DNA of 64,000 bases, taken from contig NC_079205.1 in NCBI RefSeq assembly GCF_026745355.1, positions 47,470,027 to 47,534,026 of the forward strand, in the 5' to 3' direction. The notes beneath the pieces are model-generated. The model was given only the letters and a program-made list of their open reading frames with translations. It had not been told where the DNA came from and did not search any database. Position numbers and translations under genes: made by a program. Source of the DNA: Beta vulgaris subsp. vulgaris. Taxonomy: Eukaryota; Streptophyta; Magnoliopsida; Caryophyllales; Amaranthaceae. This document shows positions 1 to 10,100 of this stretch, piece after piece (position 1 is the first letter of the stretch; each line of letters starts with the position of its first letter).

Positions 1-335
1 ATAAGATAATACACAAATATTGTCAATATATATTTCTAATCCATTAATAACAATATGAAAATATGTCTAAACATTTTAAATATATGTAGCCTCAACTCAA
101 GGGCTTGATTTATCCCTGTAAAAGTTGTTTACTATAAGATTAGTGACAAAGTCACGCATAGAATATATAGATCGGTGCTACACATGTTCAGTTATTGCTT
201 AATATTTTCACTTTTAACGAATTTTTTATACACAGTCCTAAAAGCTGCATATATATATATATATGATTTTCTGCCGAAAACATTAAAAAATTGAATAAAC
301 TTGGCCTAGTCATGCATAGAAGTATAGATGCTTAC
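1..335 (-). other. Intron 1 of the Aux/IAA gene (partial)
   Basis: This stretch follows the exon 1 splice donor on the minus strand and runs off the window edge. It is AT-rich, includes a short (TA)n run near 249-264, and shows no sign of the second exon: no GWPP-type degron coding is visible in any frame. The rest of the gene must lie beyond the left end of the window. Confidence 0.6.
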
Positions 336-526
336 TTTGGAGATGGAGCAGTGTTCTTTCCAGATTTGTCATCATTAGAAGTAGACTCTTCATTGATATC
401 AGAAAATGATCTTTTATTAACCTGAGTTTTGAACTCGGTACCGGGTAATCCTAGTCTTAACTCGGTATCTTGAAGCTCAATTTCTTTCTTGTTCATCTCC
501 ATTTTCTGATTAATCTTCAACTTCAA
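336..526 (-). CDS. Aux/IAA auxin-responsive repressor, first exon (partial gene)
   Basis: The reading frame encodes about 64 residues with the family's domain I, TELRLGLPG at residues 21-29, including the LxLxL EAR motif (L23, L25, L27) that recruits TOPLESS co-repressors. A KR pair (residues 38-39) follows, as is usual between domains I and II. Aux/IAA proteins are short-lived nuclear repressors that bind ARF transcription factors and are degraded by SCF-TIR1 when auxin is present. The frame runs into a stop at 332-334, but a good donor (GTAAG, 335-331) lies inside the last codon, so exon 1 probably ends at 336 after APSP, just before the expected domain II. Start choice is open: ATG at 526, or the in-frame ATGs at 502 and 496, which fit typical family N-termini. 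Domains II, III and IV are outside the window. Confidence 0.9.
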
Positions 527-656
527 GATTGATCAGCTTGAGAAAAACACAAGTTATGGAATTTATGTTATGAACAATTTTTTTTTGTGTGTGTTAAAGA
601 AAATGGTATAGGAATATAAATTGTGTGGTTAAGTTATAAACCCAACTGCACAATGG

Positions 657-666
657 TTTTATATAG
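657..666 (-). promoter_or_regulatory. TATA box of the Aux/IAA gene
   Basis: The minus strand reads CTATATAAAA here, about 130 bases upstream of the first ATG. A start site near 630 would give a 5' leader of about 100 bases, normal for the family. Inferred from motif and spacing only. Confidence 0.6.
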
Positions 667-814
667 AGATATACATGTTGATAAATTTTAGAGGCACAAC
701 TACTAAAATTATTGTAAGATTCCAAAGTTGAAGACATAGAGAATCATAATTGCTGTAGTGTTCCTCACGCTGCGTTGTGATTGGTAGACATTGTTTATTA
801 AATCATAATTACAC

Positions 815-820
815 TGTCTC
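815..820 (+). promoter_or_regulatory. Auxin-response element TGTCTC
   Basis: A perfect TGTCTC sits about 150 bases upstream of the TATA box, inverted relative to the gene. This is the classical ARF binding site found in many Aux/IAA promoters, which form a negative-feedback loop on auxin signalling. Weaker TGTCNN cores on the gene strand near 727-732 and 785-790 could form a cluster. A single hexamer can arise by chance; the context is what makes it credible. Confidence 0.5.
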
Positions 821-1272
821 ATTTTTCGACCTAACACCACAACCTCCTTTTTGAGATGGAAATTAAATTTCATAAAATAGAGTGGGACCTACCCTTTTCT
901 TTTAGGTTTCCTATTTTAAGGGATAAATTTATAGCTTCAAAATTATGGAGTAACATTTTTGGAATTTATGATATAGTAGGCGTATTTAATTTAAGAATTT
1001 TGGTATATGTAGTTATTAACGTTTTAGATAAATATTAAATATGTTCTCTATAATAGTAATGATTTCGTTTCAAATTATAAGACATGTAAACTATTTTTAT
1101 CGATACTAATAAATTAGTTAGTTTTAATTAGATTTGCATAGGTATAAGAATTGACATTAAATATTGTATTGATATGCACAATGTCTTATATTTTAAAACA
1201 AAAATGCCTTATAATTTGAAATGGATGGAGTCTTAACTTAGGAATTCATGAATTATGACATAATCATGTGTG
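821..1272. other. Distal upstream region, no gene
   Basis: AT-rich DNA upstream of the Aux/IAA promoter. The short open frame at 856-1038 has no recognisable motif or coding character. No transposon end was identified. Confidence 0.5.
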
Positions 1273-1520
1273 AATCAATGTTAGTAATGCTTTTATTTTT
1301 TACCTTTTTTTATGCAACTCTACGGGTTACATATATCATTTTCATTGATTTTAATTAATTGAATATTTTTTATTTGGGTTATATCTGTTCGGCAACAGCT
1401 TTTAGTGTTTTGATTAAATCAAAACATTAATTGAGTGTTAGTAAATCAATGTTAGTAATGCTTTTATTTTTTTACCTTTTTTTATGCAACCCTACGGGTT
1501 ACATATATCATTTCCATTGA
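1273..1520 (+). repeat. Direct repeat of about 77 bp, two close copies and one degenerate
   Basis: Copies at 1273-1349 and 1444-1520 are nearly identical (AATCAATGTTAGTAATGC ... CTACGGGTTACATATATC). A more diverged third copy can be followed at about 1880-1955, beyond the Stowaway-like MITE. The repeats lie 750-1400 bp upstream of the Aux/IAA start. Their function is unknown; they may be remnants of a tandem duplication. Confidence 0.75.
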
Positions 1521-1528
1521 GTGTTCTC

Positions 1529-1785
1529 CTCCCTCCGTCCCAAAATATAGTTCCTATTTTATTTTGCACAGTCTCCAAGACATACCTTTGACCTACGATA
1601 TCTTCTATTTCTTATTAGTAAAAAATATAAAAAGTTGATATTACGAATTTACACATTGAGATGAATCTAACAAGATCCCTCATGAATATGTTTTTTTTGT
1701 ATACATTAGTTAGAATATTTGGTCAAAGTTTTTAAACTTTGACTCCCAAAATAGAAATGTGAACTATATTTTGGGACGGAGGGAG
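1529..1785. mobile_element. Stowaway-like MITE (Tc1/mariner type)
   Basis: The ends are inverted copies of CTCCCTCCGTCCCAAAATATAG, the signature terminal repeat of Stowaway MITEs. A TA follows the right end; the expected TA on the left is altered. The interior (about 257 bp) has no coding capacity and matches the element at 25175-25433 closely enough to be the same family. Confidence 0.85.
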
Positions 1786-1786
1786 T

Positions 1787-2649
1787 ATATAAGATATAAA
1801 TACATTGCTTAAAGTGGAAATTAGTGGAAATTAGTGGAAATTTATGACAAAGGTTTGCATTAATCTATGTAATAAATGATCAGTTAATGCTTGTTTTTTT
1901 CATTTTGCGCTTCTTATATGCAGCCTTTAGGACTGCATTTATCTTTTTCCTTTTTCTCTTTACTTTGATTTTTCTAAAAATTTTCACCCAGTTCATTCAC
2001 TTTTTAATATTTTAACCCATTCTTTTGTTTCTCTCTCTCTCTTTTCTAGTTTTTCTCTCCACCTTTTTAGTTTTTCTCTCATATTTTTGTATTTTCTCCT
2101 TAATTTTCTCCTAAAGTAAAGTGGGTAAATTAAAAAAAACCGAAGTAGTAGGACAGATGAAATACTAAATATCACTACAATTTTGCTTTTTAAATATAGT
2201 CAAATTAGATATTCATTAAAGGGCATGACTTTAATTTAGGATGGGTACTTTAAGGACATGGATATCCCAAATGCATGTATTTAGACAAGAGTGGCAGCTA
2301 AGTATTTGAGGCAATTGTCCTAATGTTTATGGGACAGGATTCGGACAGACCTTACCGCACCATATTGGAATATGAAATGATTATAATTGCGGTTAAGATT
2401 GATTCTTGGGGTTATAAGAGGTTGTGAGAGCCGTTAGATCAAAGTTGAATTGTGGCCTGTAGGTCCCCCTCCACATGCATGGTTGCCCTTGTTTGAGAAT
2501 TGATCTTGATCTTTGGATCTTGAATTATTTAAAGCTCACTTATTCTTGGGTCAGTCGGTATCTCATATATCTGGATATAGTCATCTGACTCATCTCCATA
2601 TTGCCATACTCTGAAGTTATGGGATCATCAGCCCAGTTCCATGAATATA
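1787..2649. other. Intergenic, no gene seen
   Basis: AT-rich sequence with a pyrimidine-rich patch (CTCTCT and TTTTCTCT runs, 2025-2120). No coding region, RNA gene or transposon boundary could be supported apart from the third copy of the direct repeat near 1880-1955. Confidence 0.5.
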
Positions 2650-2860
2650 TTTTTTCTTTTTTTTTATTAGTAAGATGAATTATATTATCGGATTGGAATC
2701 TCGCACAAGTCAACCCGATACGGGTTAGCAGGCTAAACATTTTGAGGGTATGGGAGAAGGTAAGGAAAATCCTTATCCTCAAAATGCCTCTAGTGGGAAT
2801 TGTACCCCCAACCTCAAGGTTGTAAGACATAATCCCAACCACTAGGCCAAGTCTACTCCC
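2650..2860 (-). mobile_element. tRNA-derived SINE
   Basis: Read on the minus strand, this 210-bp unit has an A box (TGGCCTAGTGG, 2849-2839) and a B box (GGTACAATTCC, 2806-2796) 32 bases apart, the layout of an internal RNA polymerase III promoter. It ends in an A-rich tail (the T run at 2650-2665 on the plus strand). SINEs are transcribed by Pol III and mobilised by LINE proteins. A degenerate relative lies at 56514-56626. The 5' boundary is approximate and no TSD was confirmed. Confidence 0.75.
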
Positions 2861-2946
2861 CGAATCTTAGAGAGATTCATACACTTTAAATGAAACATCA
2901 CATTACACTCTTGTCAAAATTTCATATTACCACTAGGTCAAACTTA

Positions 2947-3322
2947 GGCTATGTTTAGTTCACCTGAAATTTTCTGATCTGAACTTATCTGATCTGATCT
3001 GAACTTATTTTTTCTGATCTGATCTGATCTGAACTTATTTTTTCTGAACTGATCTGATTACAAGATCTTATCTTTTAGATTTCTCTCAATATATAAGAAA
3101 AAATATAGTCATGTGGGATCTTGTTTGATTCGTCTCAATGAGTACTTTATTAATATTCAATTATTATAATTTTTACTAATATGTAATGAAAGATATTTAA
3201 TAGTAAAAATAAATTTTAAAACTGACAGATCTGATCTGATCTGATCTGAACTTATTTTTTCTGATCTGATCTGATCTGATTAGATCTGAAATAAGCAAAA
3301 ATAAGGTGAATTGAACATAGCC
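2947..3322. mobile_element. Harbinger/Tourist-like MITE with GATCTGATCT repeats
   Basis: The terminal inverted repeat GGCTATGTTYARTTCACCT is flanked on both sides by TTA (2944-2946 and 3323-3325), the typical PIF/Harbinger target duplication. The interior is largely repeats of CTGATCTGATCTGAACTTATTTTTT, present towards both ends, and has no coding capacity. Confidence 0.85.
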
Positions 3323-3534
3323 TTACTCCCTCGGTCTTAAAGAAGTTCATACCCAAAATAAGTCACCCATGAATCATGAGTGCAAGGTCATGTATTTTTA
3401 GATCACCACTCATGACATATTTTCATGATCCAAAAAACCATAAATAGCAATGTTCTAAGAAAGCTTGTTAAAACATAACATTTTTTCTTTTAAAAGAAAT
3501 TGGTAAACCATAACATTTTTCCTCCTAAAAGAAA

Positions 3535-4645
3535 GGAAAAATGGAAAGGAACAGTCCCAACTATGGGCATTTTGCCATTTTCAGTCCTAACTAAAAATTA
3601 TTTCTGAGCGGGCCCAACTATATATTATTTTTGCCAAAATTGGTCCCAGGTAACTTATTACCTATTTAACAGGTCAATTTTTTTTAATTTTTTTTTCTTA
3701 AATCAATTTCCTTCTTCCGTTTTCTCTCTCCTATCTGGCTATCTCCTTCCTTCCACCCCCACCCCCACCCCCACCCTTCCCACCCCCACCCCACCCCCAC
3801 CCCTCCAGCCCACCCCTCCCAGCCACCCCCGAAATCCCAATTCGTAATCGAAATGCACCCACATTTCGAACAATGAGCTTCAACCATTAATGATAAAACC
3901 GAGAAGAGCTACATAACTAAGGTCATGTGACACAGTTCTTTCATTAAATCTTCATAGATTTTTAAAGAATTTCCAACAAACTTTTGATCTAGCGCACTAT
4001 AAAGATAGAACATTAATTTTAACAAATATCGGACACCCAAGTTTCACAAATTTATCACATAATTCAAAAATTCTAACCACACTATAAAACATGAACATTT
4101 AACACAATTTATTCAACAAACATAAAACAAGAATTGATAGAAAAGCCACCTGTATAACGGCCCCATTCCTTAGTAAATTTCAAAGTTTGAAGCGCCAATA
4201 GGAGAGAGGAACATGTTGCTGCAATTTCTTGAGCATATGGATAAGAAATGCCACCGTTTTACCAGAGCCAGTACGCGCCATGACAACAATATCGACACCA
4301 GAAAGAATGAGCGGCATAGTTTTGCGCTGAATAGGAGTTGGAACTTTGTACCCTTTCCTTTTGATTGCTCAAACCAGTTAGGAGGGATAGTGCGGGAGAG
4401 AGAAGGGGAGGGGGAGGGGGAGGGGGTGGGGTGGGAGGGGACGAAGGAGATAGGAGAGTGAAAAAGGCTATGGTGAAAAAATAAAAATAAAAAAAACGTG
4501 TTTTACCTGCTGTAGCAGGTCATTAACCTGATGGGACTAATTTCGGCAAAAATGATATATAGTTGGGACCGCTCAGAAATAATCTTTAGATGGGACTGAA
4601 AATGGCGGAACGCCCATAGTTGGGACTATTCCTATCAATTTTTCC
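3535..4645. mobile_element. Mutator-like element carrying host gene sequence (Pack-MULE)
   Basis: The element is flanked by a perfect 9-bp duplication TAAAAGAAA (3526-3534 and 4646-4654), diagnostic of Mutator-like transposition. Its arms are long inverted repeats of about 150 bp, beginning GGAAAAATKGAWAGGAA and including the mirrored blocks near 3545-3660 and 4505-4640. It encodes no transposase and so depends on an autonomous MULE elsewhere. The middle holds a C-rich stretch (3755-3825) and a fragment of a DEAD-box helicase gene on the minus strand. Related termini occur at 6787-7930 and 15763-19479, so this is a local family. Confidence 0.9.
4150..4375 (-). pseudogene. Captured DEAD-box RNA helicase fragment (RH29/DBP10-like)
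   Basis: The minus strand encodes [15 protein letters not shown] (Q-motif region) followed by MARTGSGKT (Walker A, motif I) and a QHVP segment. After a short internal loss it continues, frame-shifted, as [15 protein letters not shown]. In DEAD-box helicases these parts bind ATP and the adenine ring; the wording is closest to plant RH29 and yeast Dbp10, which act in large ribosomal subunit assembly. An AG|GT splice donor follows at 4150/4149, so genomic DNA with an intron was captured. Motifs II to VI are absent and the frame is broken, so it cannot make a helicase. The subfamily is inferred from memory of the family. Confidence 0.85.
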
Positions 4646-4654
4646 TAAAAGAAA

Positions 4655-4906
4655 TTGGTAAACCATAACATTTTTTCATTTAAAAGAAATTGTTAAACCA
4701 TAACTTGGTCATGAAAGTTTTAATATTATACTTAAAAAAGTTATAAATATTAAGTATTTATATAAATACTGCACAAATTTAAAGTGTAATGAAATAGATA
4801 GAGCATTCAACGAATGGTTTCAAGCTGCATATATTGTATTATTTAGACATAGTTTTCTACCATTATTAAAAAGGCTTATGAATATCCTTTGCAAGGGAAA
4901 TTTGAG
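4655..4906. other. Short AT-rich spacer
   Basis: After the remaining tandem repeat units the sequence is AT-rich and featureless up to the 5' LTR of Copia element 1. Confidence 0.4.
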
Positions 4907-5052
4907 TGTCAGAAAGAATATTATGTAAATAATATTTGTCCTTATTTAGCTTTGTAATTATGGTAACATATATTTGTTATAGTTACATTGTATCCTATAT
5001 ATACTAAAATGAATACAGAGCACTCCTCAAGGAGTATTTCCATATTCTCACA
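4907..5052 (+). repeat. 5' LTR of Copia element 1
   Basis: Starts TGTCAGAAAGAATATT and ends TTCTCACA, 146 bp. It shares the block TTTGTCCTTATTTAGCTT and the following AT-rich stretch with the sequence at 9659-9777. It is followed directly by the primer-binding site. Confidence 0.8.
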
Positions 5053-5064
5053 TGGTATCACACC
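5053..5064 (+). promoter_or_regulatory. Primer-binding site of Copia element 1
   Basis: TGGTATCACACC immediately follows the LTR. The first eight bases match the initiator-methionine tRNA 3' end used by most plant Copia elements to prime minus-strand synthesis; the rest has drifted. Confidence 0.7.
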
Positions 5065-5123
5065 AAACCGTAGACCTGTGACTTCTTCTTCTCACTATCA
5101 ACTCTTTCACACAAGCTTCTTCC

Positions 5124-6270
5124 ATGGCAGGCGACTCCCCCATTTCTTTTGTGACAAGTTACTCACTCACTCCTTCTTCTACCAATCACCCAACCCTCAC
5201 AGTCACCAACATTAAGACCTTGGTTCCCTTAATCTTGGATATTGACAAAATTCAATATACTTTATGGGCCACCTTATTCCGCAACACTACTAAAGTCTAC
5301 AACGTATTGGATCATATTGATCCAAAAGTCAAGAAACCAGAGGGTATTGATAATGACTTATGGGGCAAACTTGATGCAATAGTCCTACAATGGCTATATG
5401 GTACTATTTCAATCGATCTTCTCTATGAGAACCTCGATGACAAAACCCACGTCCATGATAGTTTGGGATCGTCTCCGTAATATCTTTCAAAAGAACAAAG
5501 GTACGCGTGTTGTTTATCTTGAGAATCAGTTTGGTCACGTACACTTGAAATAATTCTCTTCATTGGTTGAGTATACTCAAACACTCAAGACCATCTCCAC
5601 TCAACTTGCTACCATGGAGCATCCTATTTTCGAAGAACGCTTGGTTCTTCAATTAGCAGGAAAACTCACTAAATATTATGCTATGGTTGCCACTCTCATA
5701 AAACAAGTTGTTCCCCTTCCATCGTTTGATAAAGCTTGTTCTATGCTCAAACTCGATCGCGTCAGTCGTGAAAAGAACAACAAAACTGACTCCACTTCCA
5801 CCGTACTTATTGCGGGTGAGACCAACACAAACTCGTCATCTTTTAATGCTCATCAACACGGGTACAGTGGTGGTAATGGTGGACGTTACAACAACAACCG
5901 TTGCAATAACAATTATAAATGGAAAAGAATGGTGGTCGTGGGGGTAAAAATGGACAGCAGCATGGTAGTAGCCAAGGAAAACAATCAACAAGCCAGTCCT
6001 AAAATGACCCATTTTATCCTTAATGGGCATGCTATTGGTCTCCTTTTCCTTCTAATCCCCAACTCACTAAATGGCATGGCCCAACACCAAATTTTGAAAT
6101 TTTGGGCTCTGCTCCACGACCCCAACAACAGCCCAATCAGGCGCTATCAACTTTTGACAGTGGTTATCAACCAACCGATCTTCCAACCTTCCTCAACACT
6201 TTGTCTCTTCAAGTTCCGGACCCAATTGATATATGGATACGGGTGCCTCGTCTCATCTCATGAATAATTC
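5124..6270 (+). pseudogene. Copia element 1 gag and start of protease
   Basis: An ATG at 5124 opens a gag frame that stops at 5480 and resumes in another frame from about 5563. Gag would form the virus-like particle that packages the element's RNA. Asn-, Gly- and Lys-rich sequence near 5830-5960 stands where the nucleocapsid should be, but no intact zinc knuckle is visible. At 6236 the frame reads D-T-G-A-S, the aspartic protease active-site motif. Stops and frame changes rule out a functional protein. Confidence 0.75.
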
Positions 6271-6786
6271 ATGTATCTACTCTTCTATTGTTGATTGACA
6301 TAATTTAAATACTCATATTATGATTGGTGATGGCACAAAAATACCAGTTGAAGGTTCAAGCTCTACCACTCTTCTTGAACCTTTTCCACCGCTAACTCCA
6401 GAAATATTCTTTATGCTCCTAATATCATTAAAAATTTCGTCTCAGTTCTTCAATTCACTTTTGATCATTTTGTCTCTATTGAATTTGACCCCTTTGATTT
6501 TTCTGTGAAGGACCTACTGACGGGGCTCATATTGACGAGGTGCAACAATGTTCGAAATCTCTATCCTGTGTCATCTTCAACTACATCTTTTCATCCTGGT
6601 CTTGTTGCTCTCTTTCCGGATATCTGGAATCGTTTGGGCCATCCCAAAGATCATGTTTTGAATTTTCTTAGGACCGGCCAATAACCATATTTCATTTATT
6701 AAAGGGACTAATCCTTCAGTTTGTTGTGGTTGTCAATTAGGTAAACATTGTCGCCTTCCCTTCCCTATTTCTCATAATAAAACGTA

Positions 6787-7930
6787 GGAAAAATTGATGG
6801 GAATAATCCCACCTTTTTCCGATCTTCCCAAATTAGTCCCAACTTTTGATAATCCAACAATAATTATCCCTTTCGAGAGGATCTGCTCAAAATGGGTTTT
6901 TACCTGTTAATAATCTTCAAATTTACGTAAACTATTTTAATGACGTAATTAACAGGTACTTAAGTACATTTTAAACCTAATTTCATAATTAAACTCTAAT
7001 TCTAATTATAAAACTTATCAGTCTACTTAAAAAAAATCTACAAACCCCACCCAACCACCCAACCCCCCACCTCAGCCTCAGCCTCACCCCTCCCTAGCAG
7101 CCACCCATCTCCCAACTGTAGCCCAACCCCCTCTTTGCCCCTATCGCCCTTTCTTAGCCCTTCCGCACACAGCATAGTTACCCCCAACTGTATCTTCTTT
7201 CCCACATCTCCACCATCACATCCCCCACTCAGACCCGTCCCCAATAATAAAAAATTGCAAAAGCCATAAGAAATTTGAGAACAAAAATGGGTGAGGGTGG
7301 GGCAGCGTGAGGTGTCGTGGATTGGTGGTGTTGTCTAGAAAGCAGATGGGGGCTGAGTGAGGTATCGAGATAGGGGTGGGGGATGGGTTCGGTGTCGGAG
7401 GAAGGCTGGTGGTGTCGAGAATGGGTCGGGTGGCTTTGTGCGGTCAGGGAAGGTATGAGGCATGGTTGGTTGGAGGTTTGGTTGATATGGCAGGGTGGGA
7501 TTTGGAGATGGGCGGCAAGGGGTTGGATAGTTTTGTGGTGGCTTTGTGTTGTCGGGAGAGGGATAATGAGAGGGCTTGATGGGTGGATAGAGTTTTGGTT
7601 GCTACAGGAAGGTGGGGTTGGGAGGTGGGTAGCAGGGGAAAGGTTGGGTGGTGTTAGGGTGGAGGTGAAAAAGGGTTTGGGCTATGGTGGGGGTGGGTGG
7701 CTGCTAGGTTGCGATGGGGAGGGGGAGGGAGTGGGGTTGGGTTGGGCAATTTTTAAAAGTAAATTAACAACGTTAAAAGTAAGTCAACAATTTTTAACTG
7801 GTCAAAGAGGTCATAGGTTGCAAAGTCCCATTTTGAGCAGATTCTATATAAAGGTGGGATTATTGCTGGATTATCAAAAGTTGGGACCAATCTAAGAAGA
7901 AGGAACAAAGATGAGATTATTCCCATCAAT
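6787..7930. mobile_element. MULE-like foldback element inside Copia element 1
   Basis: The left end (GGAAAAATTGATGGGAATAA) is mirrored at 7905-7930, and the inner block AGTCCCAACTTTTGATAATCC is mirrored at 7867-7890. The left half is C-rich (7040-7240) and the right half G-rich (7290-7740), so the two could fold together. The termini resemble those of the Pack-MULE at 3535. No clear TSD was found. Open frames within it are low-complexity and were not called. Copia integrase coding resumes directly after it at about 7942. Confidence 0.75.
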
Positions 7931-7941
7931 AATATATTTCG

Positions 7942-9658
7942 TTCCTTGCTTTTTATGCTTATTTTTCTCCTTCCTTTTGGGTTGAATCCCTGCACATGGC
8001 TGTTTATCTACTCAATATTCGTCCTACTAAACTTCTCAATTTGTCTTACTCTGATGCATATTCTCTATAATAAATTGCCATCTTACACTCATCTCTGTAC
8101 TTTTGGGTGCCTTTGTTCCCCACAACTTGAGTGCCATTTCTTCACATAAAATGAGCCCTCGTTCTACCCCTTGTATCTTTCTTGGGTATCGTATCTCTCT
8201 TCGTGGTTACTGCTGCTTCAACATTGCTAATAAGAAACTTATAATTTTTTGGCATGTCATTTTTTGACAAAGATAAATTCCCTTAGGAGCAATATCATTG
8301 TTTGTGGTAAATGATGAATTGAGGTGGGAGACACATGAAGAGGGAAAGCAAACGGGTCAGGAGAGGGAGAGAGTTGTGGGTTGCGGGTGTACCGCTGGGC
8401 CGAAGTAGGGAAGGGGGAGTGGGGTCATCAGGAGGATGAGTTAAAGTGGAAGGGGTTTGGGTCAAATTTGGAGGCGCTGAATGTGTGTGAGAGGAGGAGA
8501 TCATCTGGGGTCGAAGAGAAGATGAGAGTTGGGCCGTATTTTATGGGCTACTCAGAGAGTGGATCAGTAAAGTAGAAGGATTGAACTCAGAAGCAAAGTC
8601 AAGAAATTTATAATCATCAATACAAGGAGTGTAATGAGCATAGTAAGGGACAAGAGATTGATGTGGATTGCGATGAGACTTTCAGTCCAGTTGTGAGGCC
8701 GTCTACAATTCGTACTATTCTGAGTTTGTCCGTTTCTCGATAATGGTCTATTCATTAACTTGACATTAAAAATGAATTTTTACATGGTCATTTGTCAGAA
8801 ACTGTTTATATGCATCAACCGGTCGAGTTTGTAGACCCCACTAAACCCCAACATGTATATCTTCTTCGCCAGTCTATTTATGGCCAATATATGTTCTTGT
8901 AAGAACGCCGCGACTCTTGTGGACACCAAGTCCAAACTTAGTGCCACGGGCGGTAAGTAAGTTGATGATCCCTCTCTTTATCGTCAACTTGCTGGGTCTC
9001 TTCAATACCTCACCTTCATAAGACCTGATATCTCCTATGTGGTTCAACAAGTATGCTTATTTATACACGACCCTCGAGAACCTCATTTTCCTGCTCTCAA
9101 ACGTGTCTTACGATACATTAAAGGCACTCTTGATTATAGGATGCATTTCTTTTCTACTTCTACTTATGGTCTTATTTCTTATATTGATGCTAATTGGGGT
9201 GGATGCCCGGATACTCGCCGTTGTACATATGGGTTCTTCATTTTTCTTGGTGACAATTTGATTTCTTGGTCGTCCAAACGACAGGCTACCCTATCTCGAT
9301 CCAGCGCTAAGGTAGCACATCGTGGGGTGGCCAATGTGGTTGCCGAAACGTCTTGGATTCGAAACCTTCTCCTCGAGTCGCATTGTCCTTTGCGGAACAC
9401 CACTGTTGTTTATTGTGACAATATTAATGTGTTGTACATGTCCCATAATCCGGTGCAACATCAACGCACCAAACATGTAGAAAATGGACATCCATTTTGT
9501 TCGGGAAAAAGTGGCTCTTGGTCATACTCGCGTTCTTCACATGCCCTCTTCGTTTCAATGTGCCGATATCTTCACTAAAGGTCTTCCACTTCCCTTTTCC
9601 TGGATTTTTGCTCTAGTCTCACTGTTCGACCTTCTCCTTCCCCGACTGATGAGGGGGT
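7942..9658 (+). pseudogene. Copia element 1 integrase end, reverse transcriptase and RNase H
   Basis: Coding resumes as RSLLFYAYFSPSFW and AVYLLNIRPTKLLN, the C-terminal part of a Copia integrase, then CTFGCLCSP. RT appears near 8665-8885 (DETFSPVVRPSTIRTI, then LDIKNEFLHG with a stop just before it) and breaks off. It resumes at about 8976 with LAGSLQYLTFIRPDISY and continues into RNase H at 9039-9578 (DANWGGCPDTRR, SWSSKRQATLSRSS, VYCDN, HIHFVREKVALG in shifted frame). The RT catalytic YVDD region is deleted and the first RNase H acidic cluster has changed, so the copy is dead. Confidence 0.85.
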
Positions 9659-9777
9659 GTGTTAGACAAAATATTATGGAAACAATGTTTGTCCTTATTT
9701 AGCTTTGTAATTATAGTAATGTATATTTTATATAGTTATATTGTATATTATATATGCAAAAGTGAATACATAGCACC
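9659..9777 (+). repeat. 3' LTR of Copia element 1, truncated
   Basis: Starts TGTTAGACAAAATATTATGG and matches the 5' LTR up to about AATACATAGCAC. The last 30 or so bases of the LTR are missing. Confidence 0.75.
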
Positions 9778-10100
9778 TAGAGGTGATCATGGGATAGGCC
9801 GGGACACGCCTAAAAAAATTATGTTAAGTATATTGATTAACAACCTAAAAAACGTTGATGATTTGAAAATACACATCGAAACAAATATTAATGTAAAAAG
9901 ATTTTACATAGATATGACAATAGGTCCAAAATCCAACTCGGACCTTGTTAGGCTCGCCCCATTTCAAGAGTTTGGGTCTATGCTTTAAGACCTAATCGGT
10001 CCCAACAGATTTATGTTTATATGTACATCGTTTAGGCATGGATCTGGGTTCAATGATTCAGACCCCAAAACTAGTCGCACATTCAACCCACACGGATCCA
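9778..10100 (+). mobile_element. Possible hAT-like MITE remnant
   Basis: TAGAGGTGATCATGGG with following GGCCGGG text is a common opening of short plant hAT-related elements, and it truncates the Copia LTR exactly. No matching right end (CACCTCTA) was found, so the right border is a guess and the copy is probably broken. Confidence 0.35.

Larger units (their letters stand above)
3465..4725. repeat. Short tandem repeat split by the Pack-MULE
   Basis: A unit of about 30 bp (AAAAGAAATTGGTAAACC followed by ATAACATTTTT) occurs before 3534 and resumes after 4646, with four or more copies in total. The MULE at 3535-4645 landed inside this array and duplicated 9 bp of it. Confidence 0.65.
4907..9777 (+). 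mobile_element. Copia element 1, decayed, with nested insertion
   Basis: A Ty1/Copia LTR retrotransposon bounded by short related LTRs, at 4907-5052 and 9659-9777. Between them, in the Copia order, are a tRNA-Met-type primer site, gag, protease, fragments of integrase, reverse transcriptase and RNase H. Frame breaks occur throughout; most of the integrase core is gone, replaced by a MULE-like element at 6787-7930, and the segment 8290-8590 appears inverted. The 3' LTR is cut short where a TAGAGGTG end (hAT-like) begins at 9778. No TSD could be found, which agrees with a damaged right border. Confidence 0.85.

Noticed and set aside
856..1038. 60-codon frame upstream of the Aux/IAA gene
   Set aside because: No motif, AT-rich composition, no start or splice context.
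2540..2842. 100-codon minus-strand frame
   Set aside because: It overlaps a tRNA-type SINE with clear A and B boxes; no protein motif.
2650..2860. A functional tRNA gene on the minus strand
   Set aside because: A and B boxes are present but there is no acceptor stem or anticodon arm pairing, and a poly(A) tail follows; it is a SINE.
7038..7895. Gly/Trp-rich and Pro-rich open frames on both strands
   Set aside because: They are translations of the C-rich/G-rich interior of a MULE-like element, overlap on both strands, and contain no motif.
4907..9777. Search for a TSD around Copia element 1
   Set aside because: The left 5-mer TTGAG has no partner at the right edge, where the LTR is truncated; no claim is made.
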